Positions 33,701 to 33,816 of a DNA stretch of 37,847 nt are shown in pieces (positions within the stretch are counted from its first letter, which is position 1; every line of letters starts with the position of its first letter). The notes beneath the pieces are model-generated. The model was not told the origin of the DNA. It was given only the letters and a program-made list of their open reading frames with translations, and did not search any database. The position numbers and the translations under genes were made by a program. This DNA comes from a virus, in IMG/VR virus record IMGVR_UViG_3300020450_001169, positions 1 through 37,847 of that record; one strand, given 5' to 3'.

Positions 33701-33811
33701 TTGAGAAGCATAATAGTACTCAAGAAAACGGTTGAAGAGGGGATAATCTGACTCTACGAAATCTGGTGTCTGGGAGACAACCGCTTGTGATACCTTGTTA
33801 ATATTCGTCAT
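9707..33811 (-). CDS. Giant 8034-residue gp7-like baseplate wedge protein with multiple adhesion modules
   Basis: One uninterrupted frame of 24,105 bases, about 0.85-0.9 MDa by rough estimate. It sits between gp6 and gp8 where T4 has gene 7, the wedge initiator. Three islands resemble the C-terminal half of T4 gp7: QTPDFVESDYPLFNRFLEYY (about 14-33); DFYSCKGTSYSIAYLFKLLY (about 695-715; T4 YDFYSTKGIEASYKFLFKVLY); and a segment at about 3460-3497 with SYAVKS...GEWKEILLKNVHPASF (T4 SYYVMKIKS...SRWKSDVIRFVHPVGF). Other modules: five 'FDG...INGV..P' beta modules (about 130, 227, 3569, 7724, 7799); about 24 GSGYTxxP repeats; a YHYH domain (1425-1550); an EF-hand loop (1612-1623); a propeller-like part (1830-2210); LamG-like domains (2233-2430, 4050-4260); 19 FTC...YPR repeats (4430-6699) with three helical modules; and a lectin-like part (about 7080-7275). 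The ATG is five bases after the gp6 stop. Identity as gp7 is inferred from the islands plus synteny; the extra arms are probably for adhesion or spacing. Confidence 0.82.
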   Translation of the reverse strand: MTNINKVSQAVVSQTPDFVESDYPLFNRFLEYYYASQEKTGLGQNILNNFLGYLDIDKLDISILDGSTKVRESITSTSDKIVVESVGSFLEKNGTILVDNEVIFYESTTPAPNIALTPGINYDQVKLKWSELASPLTSFDGTTSRFPLLSQSNPVGPPSAQHLVVRVYGDWLLPNVDYTIDGDHIVFTTPPRARVVADDAAFTSITYLNGFTENDIVAMDNISGAFGENKRQFTITRNGIRYEPTVDEYVLAIYDNKLLIPKIDFFIDGDQFIFKEAPLNGRILNFYAIEAPIPSFGKDAVGYAQISDAGTLTGITVNNSGTQYRFQYPPQVSINSDTGTGASATALVNGVKTLSLLNGGFGYSETNPPVVQVESPTLDGSQQATLKATVTNGAVSGLEVVNSGSGYTFTPRITFRQPGGCTLGTGQILNGSVSMVPQITYGGFGYTTPPIVYVDEPTGESPIRANIKAHLVDGAVSQLEILNAGQGYTSTPRIAIIDPVGAQVLETIVDTDGRVTSIELLDGGGGYEDIPSVYIVDNRIDDRGTFIGGSGAKAVASIFNGRITDINVTEFGRGYSQTNPPVVVIQAPPEAEASATIGVNEVTGFNINQNGSGYTKAQFIGCARAASAITAYTQTGNAVFTNETAAHSHGIDAPVKCLDALFVKRLLDKYTEQFLPDVPALDYKTIDVRTAIKTIKDFYSCKGTSYSIAYLFKLLYGEQVNISYPKDQIIKPSAATWSIDTILRATIVSGDPANIRDGLLTQDADIADENIRQASALVENFISIKTSEVEIYELILSEETIDGTFIVPYKTKLAEPLDQTEGIITVDSTIGWPERNGEFLIGSSSDRAELIQYKEKSLNQFIECTRSVNGVVEDWDSATEVKSNFKVYVNKGTAQEVVMNVVGIVDAQQTTLTDTGSYYLPGDKLAISKLGGTDVSSELTTWLYNVKKLISVEGITFGGINDQAATVTCANPHGLLVGDQVTIYGANPIIYNGTFLVTSRDSTTVFQYQLPQPGGVIPQGNILVSIDLNKGKSASEQILTAIGSYTTNVQNTFFNDNYVYVASTGIPNYEIGPFPGSALLPGNQRKLNRFPRTAQTISTKNLINPGPVGTWVNGVSIWSYKSAFFKTFGAVTNITITNVGQDYDAASPPNITIAGGGGSGATGSVVVNGSLSEVEVLTGGTGYTSSPLVSIVGGNGSGAAATAIITKGVVSRILINSGGTGYTSQPSITIVGGGGTGATATANVRGPIQSIAVTSGGASYTSNPDVTLSSGSGAVAQAIVQNGRIISIAIISAGSGYTTAPIVSIQGDGFGAVARAGIDIDGENAGRVTSVEILNRGIGYIQGTTLINLTSVGQGALFTANVFQWTYNLQATSALDTAKGGVFEGYNNQYGGEYAHLSNPQRLRYVLGDNLQEPTVGNVVEQAEQLNHSPIVGWAFDGNPIYGPYGYADPTDQASAINRLNSSYRLKTELVYDVVTNPYPSRNAGPLLVDEPAGNFVEDYEYVFGLGDLDQYNGRFCKTPEFPGGRYCYFVTIDTTDQGNPVFPYVLGPSFNSVVDTWNLNDGATQQNIPTGVVRYRDPYENVDIDVERAPNASTNALTTEDGELLLFEVEDENRDAVISQDEIDDPDQIFEESPLQLFDYFPKVKFDSKVDIEVETITKFEDASVTGFTVENPGSSYQVNDRLVFDNTDTDGTGVSARVSHIQGEPVSTYGFESIGGLNYGVLKTQNPHNLTVGDNVVVDYTPIMNNTNKTFVVKQIKGVEEIVIDQQGSGYNSELPPTIILDGDGTGAALEAVVSSVGSISSVNVTNSGQNYTTNPRVILSHPQIYKKADYYISKIESNDYVKVNDVFVNDAKEIYICGKTKDSFGYTIAFVSKLSATGVKDWEKTIKSTDGQQEVEFERILVDGADIYCVGHNRPNSNILEAYNPDVVLCKYTQADNGLSASLQYQKAYAGISGSTRSDNVSAIAKYSDTRFIIGGHTNTNSGNPFDAYIAVVDTLGNFAVKRKITSVNVSEKITDLLVNGTDIYYTFEIATSPNASSVDTGIGKANVGTSEIGLVWNKQLTNTLYSFMDTSLTIDEFSELYITATTRLKADNTTKDGFWVGKFNVDGETLWNYRYGVLGGYTIDVAKRSHIDIFGDLNVAINKYQNTDGELTVDVVKIGYNGLIKSHTNNKFDVNNIEGLTAHTLFPDSSGDVHVYGQTSWNRNELLLPFTSGETADTTGHYTPTFLGEGNSLKFDSTNGYAQILGKDTVTPTTWVNSAIQINGSDLGTKLTNDWTIEFMLYKDAVGNNNTHSQTQQTLIAIGDATLSTGGLWLYYDISSGEMQLVVTANGTALNSASGALQSAVTTMFADNTWQFIALTKSEGQYTAYVNGIQVLQGTIDNTAFQNQNLYIGNIPGRNGTTGQFRSNEQGQYHVDNLRIRNRAVTPTVPNDVTNYPIAGEFNEGFNWQDTSWFSIYTNKYDYIDYVGWGFKIDKNADAARLGTQTAQTNTQIGFTRTSIAFVDGGELTVNNTGFALAEAGFQNLDFDDADTTMTQDSSTLTYLQDVWSSRTATVPSPGSQKLRVTANVKDRYYFKVTPTVKIDNIQELTLNQEFRFTTGTKLRLNNDSGVFQNSGYIIRQDVTNRKIYLAVNNNTWSDDLNSGYIVTEQFSEQSTYGIVGPIPNDINELTFTFAQLNNTTPGLFDIDLNDFNHPEGGTNNMDELTRFKPYTDDDYSIRIDEVAGGSPYIVGSVININSGDISYNAEYTTAQIQNLTGVLKITLIATLRRIIQATAVANSDEVYIVTGSSHYLTEGEMVNIDGNPSQTYNSLVYDEYDGAFPVHTVVSPVEFTYKLPNAALTSPATNSGQVNIYVKSPVLKMYYGHQYLFDVSHSSMAGGNLSFSKDNLYKLEYSFNSIERVGTPGVTGQGVPNPTVKLKVDNDIVTNISYYFDPSRTGDDSPVIKSSYLDVVNSPYVGNFTISSISGATITRGADTFKFPLANEPEGNADVINTSYSTSSLKAVGSISDIRIVNPGGFYTRLPVVTTIQSSRQIERVQIDAPGTEYAVGVYNSVPIAGDGEGGFVAITVADGTDDEGVTIPGQIQEVVVTSPGKGYTTASIDVESISGILGAGLTGSGVDLNVVIPPAGTGASVFTKGTKVGKIKKLQNNNFGYDYPHDYTLRPEISFPINAQLTSTSILDSITVTDPGSGYSQAPAVVITGGGGANATAEASIKNGRLDDVIVKDPGSGYSSAPTVSLRSSFNYVVNLDLGLLQFAFPHGIQNGAEVSLTVTDTGDGADFPLAAGAIGRLNSTNTYYAIAGTANSLEENQLKIAITSANAALGDSIQFVNAGTGRQTILTESFGGAAEANVVTSTFLEGELVYQGDTLETATAQGFVSTNRGWQVGPRVIKIVDYTGEFNANERITGVISKSSGIISDLKIARGVLEIGSITKTTGQFIDDIGKPSEIIQKIQDSYYYQDFSYAVKSAVSIGEWKEILLKNVHPASFKVFGELNLSDYGQIPNKETDFQITKSVELAREAIVPNIQSFSLVEPVYSQFNNSEVLFRQKRLTSSENILTSVVQRLDDISNLFDGVRTQFPLSVNGENVVANANQLMIILNGVAQTPETSFSILGDSIVFSQPPQPPASVKYVNVTIDEIDISELTFTNISGIFPLIGNSMGGQTSGSRFTVTSVVGNNIRGFFTEGTEFVFGELVSNSATGFIANYDSVTPISNLGLFVFGEQVTNLTGQTAKVEAINLAGGAEAPLGQLRYGVGPSTAAIEVVMDKIYSTDPDTPPPSGSFVLGNNYQIGSEIVNVTGITENNDSTILEVTRGQLGTTAATQAEDAPVYSTVVNVNDKLTLSKTTGTYQSTPGLFDLELNDVIIGAQSNVVAKLTATSTFQDPVTQEFIGQVNISEGSSFFGLLFNRVTSITYPNIVLDDISISTISVVDFETFSTDIDSQFPANEFVSQIVIPYDNASGALAVGEMIRNYKLDYGNNVGTFIAGESGKSRKLTFKEKQGTGLFSVGQTVRTRDTKAEVIGFDFAGNTIYLGKIGRSLRGGADYHQFNFSNSAQLDTAQKRFGESSLLLDAATNDYIQIPASSEFTRGTGDYTIEFQVRLDATSLVDTKTLLDMRTSATEVALRIYLQAAQVRVNINGSDIATSGGNALNNDIWYHLVIQRTGTTLKIFSNGVEIGTGTDSSNYTLDRPIRLGSDLSGLNSMTGHIDEFRYSVVSRYETAPFNIPNGIFQGDADTKVLCHFDGADGQTSTEDWSGGESFTKTEYINNDAILKTHQSSNAAPAGFTTKSHRYLNAADLMLMNKEYLAQETVYIMKEVFPAHSVKGSEVDCEDDVRDVIDSLVDDLRNGSNHHMWKASSYYVNREVNPIQIVNVEDDVSMTVFVYKILDKLAKYIVNNVPWSTKGDHGLIQKYDTSITFDGYTSQTLTKFTPTAIDYHPSMGDMEITSASHGLAAPRTITATDSGYTATTGVLTIQSVGHNLETGDRIKFEPNSITMTCTCDGNVVSQSYPRTDDPANQGWLEVSKIDNDNFSVNVGTSPTVNFTATSADYDANTGFLTMDIGDNDLRPGSKYTVSNADYNPTSGVMTVSIGNDQYDVHDADYSPTSGDLEIYTGTHNLKTGQRIKIANDGITFRCSQDDFATNHAYPRATDPARDTALEVTHVTDTSFTVNVGKSPIVTYDVSNATFNPNNGDMELTIGNHSLAQGTSIRIATQSIGFRCTYGAGVHYYPRPLIDEHVPSDASYNPTTGVVTFSIAQGHGMKDGDKVKIPDYALTFTCDLDNNATEHRYPRPYDPISDRWIEISNVQTESIDVQVLDTAPSTNTSNHTFVSFAGVIQQKRDKSYEQSIEITGTTGTTITLNVGISSNTTTHTYETSLAGAVITGGNYKHKFRSAVDNAITVEHGLHIGDRVMFDRDSLTFTCLEDSNATEHTYPRITDPYYNKWLPISNVTHTTFDVQVLTSTPSTNTTAHTFVRSKVNGLTRSGETLKLAKDALSFTCSQDNDATVHSYPRVDDNVYDTAIPIWSNGSVRMTAQSATYNTAEGLLIITILNHGLTVGTELRLENNSLVFTCSKDGNKTEHSYPRPKDPFAARWLRIKQVTDHTFTLFVGAASPTGQYAHTFVRAVKDGITKRDNTVTINVGATPTKAFTPSAATYNASTGALQLNIGTHSYAAPTQHTPTDVAYNPVSGIMTLTIAGHNFSNGEKIKIDDNGITLSCPYGGATGTAAQKTYPRPTDPVSNKWIPIFNVTTDTFDVQVLDKVPSTNVDTHTFVSAVNNCVKKANYTVKLAPDSLVMTCDMDSDATKHLYPRSKVAEHTASTGTTYNPVSGVLKVSIPTESFTASAANYNVTTGDCVLTISQNAGSYNVSGATYAPTTGVLVLTIGTHSLTTNDRIKITPESLKFTCDYNNDNNETIHPYPRAAGAYNSTNSKADYAYDTWLDITAVSPNTITVNVNGGQGAITDISNHTFVGALDGAVQVGHGIVPGNKVKLAPNSLTFTCTLDGNTAQKSYPRASGANTSSGADYAYDKWIRVMSVGENTITINLNGGQGAISDTSAHTFVSATTDGITLGHGMVAGTPIKIKDNSIKFRCGYDNYETLHPYPRPSDPASDKWLFISNVDDSSFEVNVLQGTTPTNTTTHTYAGSDDLGIIQGDPLVAQAIPVDAVTSNTITINALDGYTPSFTPNHTLDSISTNQFTPTNAVYNGETGVMTITVATTLFQPSMIAYNAITGEMQMTIGSHSLSIGQEILIAPNSLTFTCDYNGDGNTTNKTYPRASGAATPSGADFAYNNHLQITDTTPTSITVNVNGGGGAITDTTSHQFVSATAGAISVGHGIQNGEKIQIADGGVTFTCTHDSNATNHPYPRATDPASGRWLDVMNVTNTTFDVQVLDEIPSTNTTLHTFVSATANSIQRAIVSTGGNYKHKFVSGLTNGVRTGGDYTHTFVSATTNGIHIAGDCVYIDDNSLRFTCSQDNHLTQHDYPRSTDPASHQVMEVKTVDNDRFVINVGKSPQDKRYDHLFVSGNANSITKSKYFVTNCSDVYTTTNNLISILTDTIEQAALASPVDHLATVTDLNPVQEFIGGRVHSYLEVPFKVTYEDDANELIYTDRIDVFSRYRFRDAAELIRQNRGAIVDKASFDMLQRYPDLNQDMPRNQDGASTDGTERCKTDLGLVVDGLANDVENGGNENVVTAAGFYIGANNEIQHIRLQLPQSIFVHERLIFYLKQAIDGTLTTDNTDNLIVGDWGITNNDYTTSYDVYDAAYTPSTGDLTLTLASNTGSYSVSGAVYNPTSGDLTLTIGTHTLTTNDKVGIAEESLVFTCDYNGNGNQTQKRYPRSSGANTTNGADYAYNQFLDITGVNQSGGTITVNVNGGQGAITDTSTHNFVVTPSATNAVTVGHGFGVGDSLQINNEALTFTCSMDGNVSNKTYPRATDPAYGKPLTINSRTATTVTVNVGPSPLVKYTPTMATYTASTGVMVLTIGNHNLEVGQPIKINGGALRFTCEMDQNKSIKSYPRTTDPFFDQPIDITATTADTIQINVGQSPIVMHNVSNATYDPTTGVMVLTIGVNHGLTVGTSIRLATESLVFTCTLDGNTVQKSYPRATTANTGTGADYAYNTAINIDSVDQNAGTITINVNGGQGAISDTSAHTFVSANSGAVRSGGDYVHTFHSADTESVIAGGDYTHVWAGGTATDAIFTVGDCADVKTNIEALIETVNDIIAPTGKDYDIAGNRLLFNRKLIAEDVTSNMLTGFTYQAGPTTYFAFQFGGNNLSVEEFQSDVEFIVDSLISDLQTGGNNSSLRALEETYLNADGTLHRIEDMLMATVFGMELLKEVGREVIRNNVYNSFESQPFGAYSTPSGEAAFRDGEETVDIDQVIGDWNNLLDTVIEFFSPGKKIARSGMKQILYNANYYKNELNNLVNTQFGTGTWVYNSFVDELLGNMIQDSITTDVDHVIDAYRLTLTNVTGEFKVDEVVTASGGGYAKILEWDSKDRHLYIGSFLEGTLSGGETITGQTAGAATITTGGVSKKFDWYTRPANVEILRNARLINSSVQDELIGENIGYNFPEDLTGNGNVLTNVTILTDTTAGPDNAITADKIVATSTVGSHLIHNNYSLLAFQTFDSSTVSFDGTNETFDTGQVGTTSSQQFTFSIFLKQGEYTKARFQVSLDEDTPQKQQAFYDIDLTNGTIGSVFQPQGGLQIDASGVIPYGGGWYRAFLTITCSFGFSQLRQIVQIKNATGQTSFAGNGSDGLFAWGQKLTEGLIDPYAATSGEVFFANTEFNIKTFTINLLEEWIYDALKDQLINPSPESGFVPYFSDEDSHNYHPDSVHRLVRYSLDIIRNQLLNSTFYTDITVENGIKLPTKDYGTFDIPVGLAGGLNNADYLYGLQSGSYAELEKVTMNEGEVVQIYQRFRIDGNIVDGPFFMNEVVEKQGDSTVTGVVYGFFEDDNFKYLDVAVTGGTFAVLDYVVGATNTTTAQINAIEDRIQITDLVGEFTDNIPFKGYDTGETATPTGFLKAQAAVTDNSGGKLTVDTETLIGTFETTATIFPEQSKLFLDVSRYEGLDTLIGYRISSAGHTRIGISIQNNKNVFTVGNRLNKITNGIIDPNNYGIITELDLDNNIIYYILAAGNITNGDQVGDFGPAPDPLNPLGHAIINTKLDVPGAATALIQDIKDVGVNKRFYLTDVRGTFSGRDGIFSKDNYKAAIITKTDLKGRVERAFRGFDGVQTNFKLTIENGTNYFPDPAGHMLIFINGVLQPPGSANAYTAFSDNIQFTEAPDLGASFTGFYVGKLRQLDDISFEFDSLRQSFNLKRDDVFYSLTLTDGVQSSTILPENNIIVSLNGVIQEPGVGFELVGSRIIFSEIPRVGSTFVAFSYVGSEADVDAAEVVPPIEVGDFIDIQGETEDRQVAVIESSNSLITFDYLGSVFGQNAKASATLTSGTIDRVQVTAGGSGYTTRPNVRVDSISGFDGNIRALVGVAGVEVSNVGSGYQNPAVSVETVVPDDWTPPDLSLYGEEPVDPEIP
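9770..9960 (-). repeat. GSGY beta repeats, array 5 (C-terminal, 2 copies)
   Basis: The extreme C-terminus of the giant protein has two copies (AGGSGYTTRPNV and NVGSGYQNPAV) of the same repeat that fills its N-terminal part, so the protein begins and ends with this module type. They follow two 'INGV' beta modules at about residues 7724-7890. Confidence 0.75.
11975..12575 (-). other. Lectin-like (jelly-roll) domain in the giant protein, residues about 7080-7275
   Basis: The encoded segment has FTFSIFLKQGEYTKARFQ, then PYGGGWYRAFLTITC, and ends with GLFAWGQKLTEGLIDPYAAT. This pattern (sustained strands, GWYR, then an 'LWGAQLEEG..P' ending) recurs in phage tail proteins with a concanavalin- or CBM-like fold. 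A sugar-binding role is inference from the family pattern; no ligand site can be read. Confidence 0.6.
13230..13700 (-). other. Helical module C of the giant protein (residues about 6707-6860)
   Basis: A predicted helical segment among beta repeats. It contains DCADVKTNIEALIETVNDII, then NRLLFNRKLIAEDV, and EFIVDSLISDLQTGGN. The DL-x-(T/N)-GGN ending and the preceding 'NR..L.AE' helix match modules A and B of the same protein. It closes the second block of FTC...YPR repeats. Confidence 0.65.
13715..15010 (-). repeat. FTC...YPR beta repeats, block 2 (4 copies)
   Basis: Coding repeats of about 100 residues (protein residues about 6267-6699). Each has YNPTSG-x-LTLTIGTH, a K/R-I loop, a core FTC, a short Asp/Asn-rich turn, YPR, then strand pairs ending in HTFVSA. 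Cores seen: LVFTCDYNGNGNQTQKRYPR, LTFTCSMDGNVSNKTYPR, LRFTCEMDQNKSIKSYPR and LVFTCTLDGNTVQKSYPR. Copies 1 and 4 carry the long YAYN...NVNGGQGAI form. Confidence 0.85.
15105..15685 (-). other. Helical module B of the giant protein (residues about 6044-6235)
   Basis: A helical interlude between the two FTC...YPR blocks. It starts with NCSDVYTTTNNLISILTDTI, continues with FRDAAELIRQNRGAIVDKA, then RCKTDLGLVVDGLANDVENG followed by GN, and ends with HERLIFYLKQAIDG. It shares the 'C..D...v.dgL..D..nGgN' signature with modules A and C. A structural hinge or spacer is likely; no enzyme motif is seen. Confidence 0.65.
15715..20520 (-). repeat. FTC...YPR beta repeats, block 1 (15 copies)
   Basis: Fifteen diverged copies in protein residues about 4430-6032, counted by the core 'TC or RC ... 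YPR'. Two types alternate irregularly: a short type with DPAS..KWL..NVT..TFDVQVLD..PSTNT..HTFVSA, and a long type with SGADYAYN..L.IT...ITVNVNGGQGAI.DTS.HTFVSA. Spacing is about 80-130 residues because some copies carry an extra YNPTSG strand pair or a TGGNYKHKFVSA tail. The DNA copies are clearly diverged, so the array looks old. Confidence 0.87.
20570..20920 (-). other. Helical module A of the giant protein (residues about 4297-4413)
   Basis: Contains AADLMLMNKEYLAQETVYIM, then DCEDDVRDVIDSLVDDLRNG and SNHHMWKASSYYV, then VYKILDKLAKYIVNNVPW. It directly precedes repeat block 1 and follows LamG domain 2. From memory the same 'ad.i..Nk..ia.E.v' plus 'C..DV...id.l..DL..GgN' pattern occurs in other marine phage structural proteins. 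Function unknown. Confidence 0.65.
21030..21660 (-). other. LamG-like lectin domain 2 of the giant protein (residues about 4050-4260)
   Basis: Pattern of a concanavalin A-like/LamG-3 domain: FGESSLLLDAATNDYIQIPA, GDYTIEFQVRLD, NDIWYHLVIQRTGTTLKIFS followed by NGVEIG, then LRLGSD-type and GHIDEFRYSVVSRY, ending in ADTKVLCHFDGADG. Such domains usually bind glycans or other surfaces. This is one of the clearest domain matches in the protein. Confidence 0.8.
24085..24765 (-). repeat. GSGY beta repeats, array 4 (5 copies)
   Basis: Protein residues about 3010-3245: NPGGFYTRLPVV, APGTEYAVG, SPGKGYTTASI, DPGSGYSQAPAVVI and DPGSGYSSAPTVSL. Copies 4 and 5 are nearly identical in their core, unlike the looser earlier ones, which suggests a more recent duplication. 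Confidence 0.75.
26525..27112 (-). other. LamG-like lectin domain 1 of the giant protein (residues about 2233-2430)
   Basis: Concanavalin A-like pattern: SLKFDSTNGYAQILGKDT, DWTIEFMLYKDA, TWQFIALTKSEGQYTAYVNG followed by IQVLQG, NLYIGNIPG and YHVDNLRIRNRAVTP. It directly follows the propeller-like part. A surface-binding role is likely by family. Confidence 0.8.
27180..28325 (-). other. Beta-propeller-like section of the giant protein (residues about 1830-2210)
   Basis: Repeated blades of the type DAYIAVVDTLGNFAVKRKI, GYTIAFVSKLSATGVKDWEK, DGFWVGKFNVDGETLWNYRY and VDVVKIGYNGLIKSH, alternating with EIYICGKT, DIYCVGHN, RFIIGGHTN and LYITATTR. This resembles SBBP-type propeller repeats ('D.yv.Kld..G...w...'). 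I see about four or five blades. No catalytic residues are recognised. Confidence 0.65.
28345..28830 (-). repeat. GSGY beta repeats, array 3 (3 copies)
   Basis: Protein residues about 1665-1825: NPGSSYQVNDRLVF, QQGSGYNSELPPTIIL and NSGQNYTTNPRVIL, with a GDGTGAALEAVV strand between the last two. They lead into the propeller-like part. Confidence 0.7.
28943..28978 (-). other. Solitary EF-hand-type calcium loop in the giant protein (residues 1612-1623)
   Basis: Twelve residues, DENRDAVISQDE, fit the EF-hand/dockerin loop: Asp at 1, Asn at 3, Asp at 5, Ile at 8, Ser at 9, Glu at 12. It lies in an acidic linker between the YHYH domain and repeat array 3. Flanking helices are not obvious, so calcium binding is possible rather than established. 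Confidence 0.55.
29160..29540 (-). other. YHYH domain of the giant protein (residues about 1425-1550)
   Basis: SPIVGWAFDGNPIYGPYGY at about 1427-1446, then YNGRFCKTPEFPGGRYCYFV and VFPYVLGPSF up to about 1550. This is the YHYH family pattern ('GYA.DG.PIYGP.G' plus a 'Y.Y..T' strand and 'PY..G'). A second copy lies in the 1391-residue protein. The biochemical role of the family is unknown to me. Confidence 0.8.
29770..30410 (-). repeat. GSGY beta repeats, array 2 (6 copies)
   Basis: Protein residues about 1134-1347. This is the most regular array, with units of about 38-42 residues of the form G-x-V-x-x-I-x-V-x-x-G-G-x-G-Y-T-x-x-P-x-V-x-I, then GGGGTGATATA. Cores: NVGQDYDAASPP, TGGTGYTSSP, SGGTGYTSQP, SGGASYTSNP, SAGSGYTTAP and NRGIGYIQG. 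A beta-solenoid or beta-sandwich string is likely. Confidence 0.82.
31940..32900 (-). repeat. GSGY beta repeats, array 1 (8 copies)
   Basis: Protein residues about 305-625: NSGTQYRFQYPP, GGFGYSETNPP, NSGSGYTFTP, YGGFGYTTPP, NAGQGYTSTP, DGGGGYEDIP, EFGRGYSQTNPP and QNGSGYTKAQF. The array sits between the first and second gp7-like islands, so it interrupts the conserved core. Confidence 0.82.
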
Positions 33812-33816
33812 CTACT

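Noticed and set aside
9707-33811. Giant frame as an assembly artefact from collapsed or joined repeats
   Set aside because: The frame is uninterrupted, units are distinct, non-repetitive domains lie between arrays, and gp7-like islands are in collinear order. Long reads could still reveal miscounted repeats, so the copy number is not certain.
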